64,000 nt of DNA from Ralstonia sp. UBA689. GTDB lineage: Bacteria > Pseudomonadota > Gammaproteobacteria > Burkholderiales > Burkholderiaceae. The notes under the pieces are model-generated. The model searched no databases and was not told where the DNA came from. It was given only the letters and a program-made list of their open reading frames with translations. Of the stretch, positions 34,502 to 42,864 are shown piece by piece. The position numbers and the translations under genes are program-made. Within the stretch, counting starts at the first letter, position 1. Each line of letters starts with the position of its first letter. The stretch is taken from contig NZ_DBMV01000028.1 in the NCBI RefSeq assembly GCF_002298975.1, forward strand, positions 1-64,000, in the 5' to 3' direction.

Positions 34502-34963
34502 ATGTCCGCCAATCCTTCGTACGCTGACGAACAAGCCACCATGCGCCGGCTGCTGTCCGCCAAGACCATCGCGGTGGTCGGCCTCTCGCCGCGCCCCACG
34601 CGGCCGAGCTATGACGTGGCGCGTTATCTGCAGCAGGCGGGCTACCGCATCGTGCCCGTCAACCCGCAGCACGCTGGCGAAGACGTGCTCGGCGAGCCGT
34701 GCTACGCCACGCTGGCTGAAGCCGTGACCACGCTTGCCTCCGCCGGCCAGCGCATCGACCTCGTCGACATCTTCCGCCGTGCCGAGCACGTGCTGCCGGT
34801 CGTGCAGGAAGCAATTGCCGCGGGCGTCGGCGGCATCTGGGTCCAGCTCGGCATCGTCAACGACGAGGCGATGGCCGCCGCGCGCGCCGCCGGCATTCCG
34901 GCCGTGCAAGACCGCTGTACCAAGATCGAGCACTGGCGGCTCGGCATCGGCGAGCGCCGCTGA
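34502..34963 (+). CDS. CoA-binding domain protein (YccU-like)
   Basis: A 153-residue Rossmann protein starting MSANPSYADEQATMRRLLSA. The CoA-binding domain is seen in KTIAVVGLSPRPTRPSYDVA, with IVPVNPQHAGEDVLGE and GGIWVQLGIVNDEA; the conserved AVQDRCTKIEH closes it. The start ATG at 34502 lies 13 bp after the preceding stop, suggesting co-transcription. Its biological role is unknown in all species. Confidence 0.9.
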   Translation: MSANPSYADEQATMRRLLSAKTIAVVGLSPRPTRPSYDVARYLQQAGYRIVPVNPQHAGEDVLGEPCYATLAEAVTTLASAGQRIDLVDIFRRAEHVLPVVQEAIAAGVGGIWVQLGIVNDEAMAAARAAGIPAVQDRCTKIEHWRLGIGERR

Positions 34964-35027
34964 GGGCAGGCGCGCCCGCGCACGCTACACTTCGACGGTC
35001 ATCGAATCTTCTTTGCTTCTTCGCACC

Positions 35028-35987
35028 ATGGCCGTCGATCCGCAAATCCTGCAGTTCTACCAACGCCTTGCCGAACGCTTTGGCGCGTTGCCGCCACCCG
35101 AGGATGCGCAGGCCCAGCGCGCACGCTTCGAGGCGATTGCCGCGCTGTCCGATCGGCCCGATCCCGAAGGCGTTGAGGTTGCCGACCTGAGCCTGCCGCT
35201 GCCAGGCCGCACGCTCGATGCCATCGTCTTCCGCCCGAAAGCCGTGACGACGCCGCGCCTGCTGGTGTGGTTTCACGGTGGCGGTTGGGTGGTGGGCGCG
35301 CCACGCACCACGCACCGCATGCTGGCCGCGTTGCTAGCGCAGGACACTGGGTGCGCCGTTGTCAGCGTCGATTACCGCCTCGCTCCCGAGCACCCGTTTC
35401 CCGCACCGGCAGATGATGCGCGTGATGCGCTGGCCTACCTGGCTGAGCAGCGTTCGCGGCTCGGGTTCGACACCGAGTTTCTGGCTGTCGGCGGCGACAG
35501 CGCGGGCGGGCATCTTGCCGCGCAAGCGACGCAGGCCGTCCATGCGACGGTGCGCCCGAGGCTTGTCACTGCGCAATTGCTGGTCTACCCCGTCACCATG
35601 CCGGCCTTCGGCAGCGAGAGCTACAACGCGTTCGCGCAAGGCCCGGGCCTCACGCGTGACGAGATGCGCTGGTACTGGGAGAAATTCATCGGCGCTGAGG
35701 CGCTGGCCAAGCCGCTGGCCGAGCAGGATGCGCGCATCCATCTGATGGCGCAGCCGCCCGCGCATACGCCGCCCGACACGGTGGTCATCGTGGCCGCCCA
35801 CGATGTGCTGCGTGATGACGGTCTGCTGTATGCCGATTACCTTGTGCAGCACGGCGCGCAGGTCGTCACCATCGAGGCATCGGGCATGACGCATGCCTTT
35901 GCACGCATCCAGTTCGAGGCCGAGCGCGCACGCGAATGGATGCGCCGCGCGGCGCATGCCTTCGTCGGGATGATCAGCGGGGAATAA
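35028..35987 (+). CDS. Alpha/beta-hydrolase esterase, HSL family
   Basis: A 319-residue hydrolase of the hormone-sensitive-lipase group. The oxyanion motif HGGGWVVG and nucleophile elbow GGDSAGGHL are present. The remaining triad residues are expected at AAHDVLRDDG (Asp) and GMTHAFARI (His). Start ATG at 35028 (MAVDPQILQFYQRL). Typical substrates are short acyl esters; the natural one is unknown. Confidence 0.92.
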   Translation: MAVDPQILQFYQRLAERFGALPPPEDAQAQRARFEAIAALSDRPDPEGVEVADLSLPLPGRTLDAIVFRPKAVTTPRLLVWFHGGGWVVGAPRTTHRMLAALLAQDTGCAVVSVDYRLAPEHPFPAPADDARDALAYLAEQRSRLGFDTEFLAVGGDSAGGHLAAQATQAVHATVRPRLVTAQLLVYPVTMPAFGSESYNAFAQGPGLTRDEMRWYWEKFIGAEALAKPLAEQDARIHLMAQPPAHTPPDTVVIVAAHDVLRDDGLLYADYLVQHGAQVVTIEASGMTHAFARIQFEAERAREWMRRAAHAFVGMISGE

Positions 35988-35996
35988 GCGGTCGCC

Positions 35997-36200
35997 TTAG
36001 CGCGGCGGTGTGCGGCGCGAGCGGAATGCGGCCATCACGCGCCGCGTGACGAACAGCGCGAGGTAATCGTGCACGCTGGCTTCAGCAGCCAGCGCGCGCA
36101 GGGTTTCCTGATACTGGGCGCGGACGAGGTCGGCGGGTACGCCGGTGTCCTGCGCGATCTTGTCGATCTGCTCGTCCTGGTCTGCAATGGCGGTGCCCAT
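35997..36200 (-). CDS. DUF3562 family small protein
   Basis: A 67-residue protein: IDKIAQDTGVPADLVRAQYQ, then YLALFVTRRVMAAF, the DUF3562 pattern common in Ralstonia and Burkholderia. No function known. Ends 10 bp from the convergent esterase. Start ATG at 36198-36200. Confidence 0.82.
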   Translation of the reverse strand: MGTAIADQDEQIDKIAQDTGVPADLVRAQYQETLRALAAEASVHDYLALFVTRRVMAAFRSRRTPPR

Positions 36201-36333
36201 TTGATCGTCCCCGTTGTTGCTTTAGCAGTGACACGCGAGTCGGATTTGCGCGGCGAGTGACCACTATAGGCAACGCGCGGGAACAATCCAGCCCTGTTGC
36301 AAACCTTTCAGCAGACTGTCTGCGTAGCATCAA

Positions 36334-36372
36334 AACGATGCCATGCCGGTGCGGACGCTGCACCGGCAAGCA
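36334..36372 (-). terminator. Terminator of pstS
   Basis: On the minus strand TGCCGGTGC and GCACCGGCA pair around 7 nt, extended by GATGC/GCATC outside, followed by GTTTTGATG just after the pstS stop. Confidence 0.75.
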
Positions 36373-37434
36373 TCATTTGCCCCAGTTTGCGGGCATGCTC
36401 TGCAGGCCGATGGCGGCGCCCGACGCATCGGTCACGCGAGCCAGTTCACGATACGCAATTGCCTGCACGCGCTCGGGCAGCGGCACAAACTTGGCGCGCG
36501 CAGCGAGTTCGTCGCCGTGGAAGTAGCCCCACGTCAGGAACTTCAGCGCCTCCAGCGTGCGCGCGCCCGACTGGCTCACGGCCGGCACCACGATGAAGGT
36601 GCCCATGGTGATCGGCCACGTCTCCGCGCCCGGCAAGTTGACCAGCGGCGCGGTGAAGTCGCCTTTGCGGTTCCACGCGCTCTGCACCACCGCCTCGCGG
36701 AAGCCGCTCACCTGCGCGCTGACGAAGTGACCGGCGACGTTGCGCAACTGCACGGCGTTCAGGTCGTTGTCGAGGATGTAGTTGTAATCCACATAACCGA
36801 TCGCGCCCGGTGTGGCCTGCACGGCTTTGACCACATCCCCGCTGCCCTTGGCGGCGAGGTAATCCGCCGGCCAGGCAATGGCCGACTTGGTGCCGTAGGT
36901 GCTCTTCCAATCGGGGCTGACCGCGCTCAGGTAATCGGTGAAGTGGTACGTGGTGCCCGAGCCATCGGCGCGCACCACGAGGTGGATCTTCAGCTTGGGC
37001 AGTGCCACGCCGGGGTTCAGCGCACGCAGCTCAGGCGCATCCCAGCTATCGATCTTGCCGAGGAAGAGGCGCGCCAGCACATCGCCCGTCAGCTTGAGCT
37101 GACCGCGCGGCACGCCCGGCACGTTCACGAACGGCACCGCGCCGGTCACCACCGACGGCACGCACACCAGGCCCGCCTTGGCCGCGTCCGCCGAAGACAA
37201 CGGCACGTCTGACGCGCCGAAATCCACCGTACCCGCGCGGATGCGCTTCAAGCCCTCGCCCGAGCCCACCGCGTCATAGCTGAGCGCGACCCCCGACGAC
37301 GCGGCATACCCGGCCGACCAGATGCGATAGACCGGCGCCGCGGCGGTCGATCCCGCTCCGCGCACTTCAGCGCGAGCAAGAACAGGCAAGCCCGAGGCCG
37401 CCACGGCCAGGGCTAGAACAACGTGCTTAAACAT
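36373..37434 (-). CDS. pstS: PstS-family phosphate-binding protein
   Basis: A 353-residue periplasmic protein. Signal peptide MFKHVVLALAVAASGLPVLA; the mature part starts EVRGAGSTAAAPVYRIWSAG, where the GSTAAAPV loop holds phosphate. SYDAVGSGEGLKRI and FGASDVPLS and the late RADGSGTTYHFTDYLS are the other phosphate-contact motifs. No pstCAB follows, so it is a lone PstS paralogue here. The start at 37434 is set by the signal peptide; the longer frame upstream is rejected. Confidence 0.9.
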   Translation of the reverse strand: MFKHVVLALAVAASGLPVLARAEVRGAGSTAAAPVYRIWSAGYAASSGVALSYDAVGSGEGLKRIRAGTVDFGASDVPLSSADAAKAGLVCVPSVVTGAVPFVNVPGVPRGQLKLTGDVLARLFLGKIDSWDAPELRALNPGVALPKLKIHLVVRADGSGTTYHFTDYLSAVSPDWKSTYGTKSAIAWPADYLAAKGSGDVVKAVQATPGAIGYVDYNYILDNDLNAVQLRNVAGHFVSAQVSGFREAVVQSAWNRKGDFTAPLVNLPGAETWPITMGTFIVVPAVSQSGARTLEALKFLTWGYFHGDELAARAKFVPLPERVQAIAYRELARVTDASGAAIGLQSMPANWGK

Positions 37435-37609
37435 GGGGAGCCTTGCGACAGGCGGGAGGTGGGACGAAGCCTTGGATTGTAACGACGCGTGTGTGACAGC
37501 GCGCATCTGCAACACGGGCATGTGTTGTAAGACGTTCCGCAAACGTTGGGCGGAGTAGGGGGTGGGATCGGAGGTTTTAACTAGATCGTGAAGGCCTGAC
37601 ATGCCAGGG

Positions 37610-37638
37610 TTGTTGTACTTTCATATTTCCACTATATT
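37610..37638 (+). promoter_or_regulatory. Probable promoter of the ars operon
   Basis: TTGTTG (37610-37615), a 17-bp spacer and TATATT (37633-37638) directly precede arsR. The operator palindrome overlaps this -10. Confidence 0.55.
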
Positions 37639-37647
37639 AGAAATATG
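37622..37647. promoter_or_regulatory. ArsR operator
   Basis: CATATTTC (37622-37629) and GAAATATG (37640-37647) form an 8-bp perfect inverted repeat with 10 bp between. It covers the -10 and includes the arsR start codon, fitting repression by ArsR. Confidence 0.75.
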
Positions 37648-37968
37648 GAAGAAAACGACGCCATCCGTTCCCTCGCCGCCCTCGCGCACAACCTGCGCCT
37701 GCGGGTGTTCCGCATGCTCGTGGTCGCGGGGCCGTCCGGCCTGACGCCCGGTGCCATCGCCGAGCAGCTCGACGTGCCTGGCGCAACGCTGTCGTTCCAC
37801 CTCAAGGAGTTGATGAGCGCGCAGCTCGTCACCCAGGAGCGTGACGGCCGCAATCTGATATACCGCGCCGCGTTCGACCACATGAACGGCCTGCTGGGCT
37901 TCCTGACCGAGAACTGCTGCCAGGGCGAGGCCTGCCTTGCGCCCAACACCGCCGCCTGCAAGTGCTGA
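37645..37968 (+). CDS. arsR: ArsR-family arsenite-responsive repressor
   Basis: A 107-residue winged-helix repressor. The DNA-reading helices are TPGAIAEQLDVPGATLSFHL (34-53). The canonical CxC site in that helix is absent; instead five cysteines cluster at the C-terminus (C91, C92, C97, C105, C107 in NCCQGEAC...ACKC), as in the atypical AfArsR-type sensors. It binds As(III) and releases the operator. First gene of arsR-arsI-arsC-acr3. Confidence 0.92.
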   Translation: MEENDAIRSLAALAHNLRLRVFRMLVVAGPSGLTPGAIAEQLDVPGATLSFHLKELMSAQLVTQERDGRNLIYRAAFDHMNGLLGFLTENCCQGEACLAPNTAACKC

Positions 37969-37981
37969 TAGGAGATTCGCC

Positions 37982-38458
37982 ATGAAACGCTTTCACGTAC
38001 ACGTCCACGTTGACGATCTGGGCAAGAGCATCGCCTTCTACTCCAAGCTGTTTGCTGCCGAGCCCACGCGGGTGGAGGCGGATTACGCCAAGTGGATGCT
38101 GGAAGACCCGCGCATCAACTTCGCCATCTCCACGCGCGGCAGCAAGGCGGGTGTGGACCACCTCGGCTTCCAAGTCGACGATGCTTCCGAACTGGCTGAA
38201 CTGAAGGCGCGCGCCGAAGCTGCCGACATGACGTTGCTTGATGAGGGCGAAACCACCTGCTGCTATGCCCGCAGCGACAAGCACTGGATCACCGACCCGC
38301 AAGGCATTGCGTGGGAACACTTTCATACGCTCGGCAACATCCCGGTGTTCAGCGAGGGCAAGCCGGAAGCCGTCGCTGCCGAGGGCTCGGCTTGCTGTGC
38401 GCCACGCGCCCAGCCGGTCAGCATTGCCGTGAAGTCCTCCAAAAAATCCTGCTGCTAG
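37982..38458 (+). CDS. arsI: ArsI/CadI-family VOC protein (C-As lyase-like)
   Basis: A 158-residue vicinal-oxygen-chelate protein starting MKRFHVHVHVDDLGKSIAFY. The VOC folds are seen in VDHLGFQVDDASELAELKAR and the metal-ligand and Cys-rich TTCCYARSDKHWITDPQG; the C-terminus adds CCAP and KKSCC thiols. ArsI cleaves the carbon-arsenic bond of trivalent organoarsenicals such as MAs(III); the TTCCY Cys pair matches the As-binding cysteines in that family. Cadmium-related CadI is the alternative. It starts 13 bp after arsR, in the same operon. Confidence 0.85.
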   Translation: MKRFHVHVHVDDLGKSIAFYSKLFAAEPTRVEADYAKWMLEDPRINFAISTRGSKAGVDHLGFQVDDASELAELKARAEAADMTLLDEGETTCCYARSDKHWITDPQGIAWEHFHTLGNIPVFSEGKPEAVAAEGSACCAPRAQPVSIAVKSSKKSCC

Positions 38459-38468
38459 GCGGGCTGCC

Positions 38469-38963
38469 ATGACCACCAACGTCCTGATCCTCTGCACCCA
38501 TAACTCCGCGCGCAGCGTGCTGAGCGAGGGCATGCTCAACCACTGGGCGCAGAAGCTCGGCAAAGACGTGCGCGCCTACAGCGCCGGCAGCGCACCGAGT
38601 GGTCGCCTCAATCCATTTGCCCTGGAGGCGCTCGCCAACGCCGGCGTCGACACCGCGGGTTACCGCAGCAAGAGTTGGGACGAATTCATCGCGGATGGCG
38701 CGCCGCAGATGCGCATCGTGATCACCGTATGCGACAGCGCTGCTGCCGAGCAGTGCCCATACTGGCCCGGCAGCCCGGTCAAGGTGCATTGGGGCTACGC
38801 CGACCCGTCCAACGCACCCGGCGGCGATGAAGGCAAGCGCCAGGCTTTCGAGCTGACGCGCCAGGCCATCGGCTACCGCATGCTGCAATTGCTGATGTTG
38901 CCGCTCGACACGCTCAGCAATGCCGAGCTGCAGGAACATCTCGATCGTATCTCGCAAAGCTGA
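38469..38963 (+). CDS. arsC: Arsenate reductase, low-molecular-weight phosphatase type
   Basis: A 164-residue enzyme with the phosphatase-like loop CTHNSARS (Cys9 is nucleophilic). The resolving pair Cys88 and Cys95 (CDSAAAEQC) has the seven-residue spacing of thioredoxin-coupled ArsC. It reduces As(V) to As(III) for export. The order after arsI and before acr3 is typical. Confidence 0.93.
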   Translation: MTTNVLILCTHNSARSVLSEGMLNHWAQKLGKDVRAYSAGSAPSGRLNPFALEALANAGVDTAGYRSKSWDEFIADGAPQMRIVITVCDSAAAEQCPYWPGSPVKVHWGYADPSNAPGGDEGKRQAFELTRQAIGYRMLQLLMLPLDTLSNAELQEHLDRISQS

Positions 38964-39014
38964 TCCACCGCTCGGTGCTTCCTCGGACCCGACACATCTT
39001 CATCGATTCGTCCA

Positions 39015-40085
39015 ATGAACATCTCAAACGTTGTGCCGCCGGGCAAAGTCGTCGCGAAACCGGCGATCAACTTCTTCGAGCGCTATCTGACGGTGTGGGT
39101 CGCGTTATGCATCGTCGTGGGCATCGCGCTCGGCCAGGCGTTGCCCGATCTGTTCCAGCGCATCGGCCGGATGGAGTACGCGCAGGTCAACCTCCCCGTT
39201 GGGCTGCTGATCTGGGTGATGATCATCCCGATGCTCGTCAAGGTCGACTTCGGCGCGCTGCATGAGGTTCGCCAGCACATCAGGGGAATCGGCGTCACGC
39301 TCGTCGTGAACTGGCTGATCAAGCCGTTTTCGATGGCGTTTCTCGGCTGGCTTTTCATCAAGCATCTCTTTGCGCCGATGCTGCCTGCCGAACAACTGGA
39401 CAGCTACATTGCCGGCCTGATTTTGCTGGCAGCCGCACCGTGCACGGCGATGGTGTTCGTCTGGAGCCGGCTGACCGGTGGCGATCCGTTATTTACGTTG
39501 TCGCAGGTGGCACTGAACGACAGCATCATGGTGATTGCGTTCGCGCCCCTGGTCGGCCTGTTGCTGGGCATTTCGGCGATCACCGTGCCGTGGGCAACGC
39601 TGCTCACGTCGGTGGTGCTCTACATCGTCATTCCGGTGGTTCTCGCGCAGGTTGCGCGCAAGGCCCTGCTTGCCAGGGGGCAGGACGCGTTTGATGCGGC
39701 CATGGCAAAGATCGGGCCGTGGTCCATCACCGCGCTGCTGGCAACGCTGGTGTTGCTGTTCGCGTTTCAGGGCGAAGCGATTCTGAAGCAGCCGCTGGTC
39801 ATCGCCTTGCTTGCCGTGCCGATTCTGATCCAGGTGTTCTTCAACTCGGCGCTCGCTTACTGGCTCAATCGTGCCGTCGGCGAGAAGCACAACATCGCTT
39901 GCCCGTCGGCGCTTATCGGCGCATCCAATTTTTTCGAGTTGGCAGTCGCTGCCGCGATCAGCCTGTTCGGCTTCAATTCCGGCGCAGCACTGGCGACGGT
40001 CGTCGGCGTGCTGATCGAAGTGCCCGTCATGCTGCTTGTGGTGCGTATCGTGAACCAATCCAAGGGTTGGTACGAGCGGGCGTGA
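39015..40085 (+). CDS. acr3: Arsenite efflux permease, ACR3 family
   Basis: A 356-residue inner-membrane exporter with about ten hydrophobic segments. The catalytic Cys is Cys143 in AAAPCTAMVFVWSRLTGGDP, a strict Acr3 signature, and the late motif GASNFFELAVAAAISLFG holds a conserved Glu. It extrudes As(III) using the proton gradient. It ends the ars operon; a small GTG frame overlaps its stop. Confidence 0.95.
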   Translation: MNISNVVPPGKVVAKPAINFFERYLTVWVALCIVVGIALGQALPDLFQRIGRMEYAQVNLPVGLLIWVMIIPMLVKVDFGALHEVRQHIRGIGVTLVVNWLIKPFSMAFLGWLFIKHLFAPMLPAEQLDSYIAGLILLAAAPCTAMVFVWSRLTGGDPLFTLSQVALNDSIMVIAFAPLVGLLLGISAITVPWATLLTSVVLYIVIPVVLAQVARKALLARGQDAFDAAMAKIGPWSITALLATLVLLFAFQGEAILKQPLVIALLAVPILIQVFFNSALAYWLNRAVGEKHNIACPSALIGASNFFELAVAAAISLFGFNSGAALATVVGVLIEVPVMLLVVRIVNQSKGWYERA

Positions 40086-40210
40086 GCGTGCCGGGCGTCA
40101 TCGTCGCTGAGTGTCTTGGCGCGATGATCGGGCTGGCGCTGCACCGTGCATTGCCGCCGCGCACGGTATCGGGCGCACAGCCCAACGTGATCGAACGCTC
40201 AGGCGACTGA
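40082..40210 (+). CDS. Possible 42-codon ORF coupled to acr3
   Basis: GTGA overlap with the acr3 stop, then VSVPGVIVAECLGAMIGLAL and a short hydrophilic end to a TGA at 40208-40210. It could be a translationally coupled micropeptide or a leftover of a deleted operon gene. No family recognised. Confidence 0.3.
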   Translation: MSVPGVIVAECLGAMIGLALHRALPPRTVSGAQPNVIERSGD

Positions 40211-40222
40211 GCCGGCGACCGC

Positions 40223-40828
40223 TTACTTCACCAGCCCTTCCACCTGCAGCGCAGCCTGCACGGCCGGCCGCGCAGCCACACGCTCCATATACGCCTTGAT
40301 GTGCGGATACGCCGTCAACGGCAGCGCCAGGAAGTTGGCCCAGTTCAGCACCGTGAAAGCGTAGCCATCGGCCACGCTGTAGCTGTCGGCCAGGTAGGGC
40401 TGCTTGGCCAGGCGGGCGTCCATCTCGGCAAAGCGCTTGGCCAGCTTGTCCTTGGCGTCCTGGCGCGTGGCCTCGGGCGTTTCCTTATGCCAAAGCGGGC
40501 CGAAACCCTTGTGCAGCTCGGAGCTGATGAAGGTGAGCCATTCGAGCACGGCCAGGCGGTGCATGCTGCCGGCCTTGCCGATCAGCACTTGCGTCGGGTC
40601 CAGGTCGGCCACGTATTGCAGCAGCGCGGCGCCTTCGGTGTGGCGCGAGCCATCAGCGAGCTCCAGCACCGGCACGTAGCCGCGCGGGGAGATCGTGTAG
40701 AAATCCGTGCCGTCGGCGGTCAGGTGTTTGACGAGGTCGACGCTCGTCAGGTCAAACTGCGCGCCCACTTCACGCAGGGCGATATGCACGGCCAGCGAGC
40801 AGGCGCCGGCGGAGTAGTAGAGCTTCAT
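40223..40828 (-). CDS. Glutathione S-transferase, beta class
   Basis: A 201-residue cytoplasmic GST starting MKLYYSAGACSLAVHIALRE, with Cys10 as the catalytic residue of the beta class. The N-terminal thioredoxin fold includes PRGYVPVLELADGS and TEGAALLQYVADL; a helical C-terminal domain follows (DSYSVADGYAFTVLNWANFL). It is divergent from a LysR gene, which is the likely regulator, and convergent with the ars operon. Confidence 0.92.
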   Translation of the reverse strand: MKLYYSAGACSLAVHIALREVGAQFDLTSVDLVKHLTADGTDFYTISPRGYVPVLELADGSRHTEGAALLQYVADLDPTQVLIGKAGSMHRLAVLEWLTFISSELHKGFGPLWHKETPEATRQDAKDKLAKRFAEMDARLAKQPYLADSYSVADGYAFTVLNWANFLALPLTAYPHIKAYMERVAARPAVQAALQVEGLVK

Positions 40829-40902
40829 GGTCTTGTTCTCGTTGAACCGGTTGGGAAGCCGCCACAGGCTATCGGCAGCGGCGGTGGTGTCGACACTGTA
40901 GG

Positions 40903-40960
40903 ATTGCGTTCATGCCAATGGAATAAGCACAATAGAAAACCATGATTGCGAAAACGCAAT
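40903..40960. promoter_or_regulatory. Repeated ATTGCG half-sites between gst and lysR
   Basis: ATTGCGTT (40903-40910) recurs inverted as AACGCAAT (40953-40960), and ATTGCG-AAAA-CGCAAT (40945-40960) forms a perfect spaced palindrome just inside the LysR gene. Likely LysR binding sites for the divergent pair. Confidence 0.55.
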
Positions 40961-41823
40961 ACCGGCTGAGCGCCGACGACCTGGAGGTTGTGCTGGCGAT
41001 GGTGCGCACCGGCACACTCGCGGCAGCGGGTGACCGGCTGGGCGTCGATGCGTCCACCGTGTTCCGGTCGTTGCAGCGCATCGAGCGCGGCCTCGGGCAG
41101 TCGCTCTTTGCGCGCTCGCGCACGGGCTATCTGGCGAACGAACTGGCGCAGTCATTGGCCGAGCGGGCGGAGCAGGTGGAGTCGGCTCTGGAGGCGGCGC
41201 GGTCTGCGGTGCATGCGGTGCCGGACCAAGTCTCTGGCACGGTGCGTATTACGACCACGGATACCATCCTCGTCGGTCTGGTCGCCCCTGCGCTGAAGAC
41301 GCTGCAGGTCCTGCACCCGAACCTAAGCTACGACCTGCACGTCAGCAACGAACTGGCGAGCCTGACCCGGCGCGACGCCGATATCGCCGTGCGGGCCACG
41401 CGCCGGCCGCCGCAGCATCTGGTCGGCAAGCATCTTGGGTCGATTCGCGTGGGGCTGTATGCGGGGCGCGGCAGCGGCGTCACGTATGCCGACGTGGAAG
41501 CCGGCCGCGCGACGTGGCTCGCCATCGACGATGCCATTCCGGAGCACCCGTCGGTGGCTTGGCGCAAGCGGCACTTCCCGAAGGTCGTGCCGACGTACTT
41601 CGTCAACAGTCTGCAGATCGCGGCAGAAATGGTGGCGATGGGAGCAGGCATCGCGATTCTTCCCGTGGTCATGGCCCAGGCGCGCGGCGATCTGGTCTCG
41701 CTACGGGATTTGCAGGACGCCAACCAGTCGGAGCTGTGGCTGCTGACGCATCCGGAATCGCGCCACTTGCGGCGGATCGCAACGGTGTATGGGCACTTGG
41801 CGCAGGTGCTGCGCATGCCGTGA
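40942..41823 (+). CDS. LysR-family transcriptional regulator
   Basis: A 293-residue regulator. The HTH is in GTLAAAGDRLGVDASTVFRS (about 24-43), followed by RIERGLGQSLFARSRTGYL and a binding domain GTVRITTTDTILVGLVAPAL. Candidate controller of the divergent gst gene, which begins 113 bp away. Effector unknown. Confidence 0.9.
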   Translation: MIAKTQYRLSADDLEVVLAMVRTGTLAAAGDRLGVDASTVFRSLQRIERGLGQSLFARSRTGYLANELAQSLAERAEQVESALEAARSAVHAVPDQVSGTVRITTTDTILVGLVAPALKTLQVLHPNLSYDLHVSNELASLTRRDADIAVRATRRPPQHLVGKHLGSIRVGLYAGRGSGVTYADVEAGRATWLAIDDAIPEHPSVAWRKRHFPKVVPTYFVNSLQIAAEMVAMGAGIAILPVVMAQARGDLVSLRDLQDANQSELWLLTHPESRHLRRIATVYGHLAQVLRMP

Positions 41824-41834
41824 ATTCGCTTGCG

Positions 41835-42767
41835 TCAGTTGGTGGCGGCGGTGGCGGGCACGACGGCGCCGTCGTCGGCAACGAGTGCGGTGCGGCGGCG
41901 CAAATCCTCGGTCGTTTCGCCATTACCATCAGGCCGCCAGCCCGGCGGGCAGAACAGGTAACCGAGCACCTCGCGTGCCGAGCGCGCCGTCGTCAGGTCT
42001 TGCCACAACGCGCGCCAATGGCCGAACTCGATGGTCAGCAGGTTGTAGGTGCGCATCGGGTGCACCAAGCCGTAGCGGCACGGCACATCCTCGCGTTCGG
42101 GGATGTAGGTTCCAAACAGCCGGTCGAAGACGATCAGCACGCCACCGTAATTGCCGTCGAGATATTCCAGGTTGGAGGCGTGATGCACGCGGTGCGCCGA
42201 CGGCGTGTTCAGGAACCACTCCAGCGGCCCCAGGCGCGGAATCCACGTGGCGTGAATCCAAAACTGGTACAGCAGGTTCAGCGACAGCAGCATCAGCATG
42301 ATGCGCGGCGGCATGCCCAGCAGCGGCGCCAGCGAGAAGAAGAGCAGGGTGCCGGTCAAGCGGCCCGTCCAGCCGAAGCGGTAGGCGGCTGACAGGTTCA
42401 GGTCGTTGGGCGAATGATGGATGGCGTGCGTGCACCAGAACCAGCGCACGCGGTGCGCGGCGCGGTGGTACCAGTAGTAGCAGAACTCCTGGCCGAGAAA
42501 GCACGCTGCCCAGCCCGTCCAGTGGTCCATCGGCAGGGTCCACAGGCGGTGCTGATAAATCCAGTCCAGGCCGTGCGTCCAGAACGCCGTAGGCAGCAGC
42601 CAGCGGAGCGGGTACTCGCGTACCAGGAAATCGACCACCGACACGCCTGCCGCCTTCCAGTCATAGTTCGCCCACCCGCACCGCAGCGATAGCACGATCG
42701 CCTCGGCCAGCGACGACATCAGCACGAGCACGACGGCGATCTTCAGGATGGTGAACAGCACGGCCAT
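41835..42767 (-). CDS. Sterol desaturase/fatty-acid hydroxylase superfamily membrane protein
   Basis: A 310-residue membrane protein. The eight-histidine di-iron motif is HRAAH (101-105), HAIHH (114-118) and HRVHH (192-196). Four or five hydrophobic segments flank it. Members hydroxylate or desaturate lipids; the substrate is unknown. Start ATG at 42765-42767 (MAVLFTILKIAVV) is preferred over a poorly supported upstream start at 42815. Confidence 0.88.
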   Translation of the reverse strand: MAVLFTILKIAVVLVLMSSLAEAIVLSLRCGWANYDWKAAGVSVVDFLVREYPLRWLLPTAFWTHGLDWIYQHRLWTLPMDHWTGWAACFLGQEFCYYWYHRAAHRVRWFWCTHAIHHSPNDLNLSAAYRFGWTGRLTGTLLFFSLAPLLGMPPRIMLMLLSLNLLYQFWIHATWIPRLGPLEWFLNTPSAHRVHHASNLEYLDGNYGGVLIVFDRLFGTYIPEREDVPCRYGLVHPMRTYNLLTIEFGHWRALWQDLTTARSAREVLGYLFCPPGWRPDGNGETTEDLRRRTALVADDGAVVPATAATN

Positions 42768-42864
42768 GGCGGGCGGCTCCCGGCTCGGTAAGGGGTGCCT
42801 GCGACGGTACTGCAACCCCGCCGGGGCGGCAATTAGGGCGGACGGAGGCGTCTCTTACAGCGTG

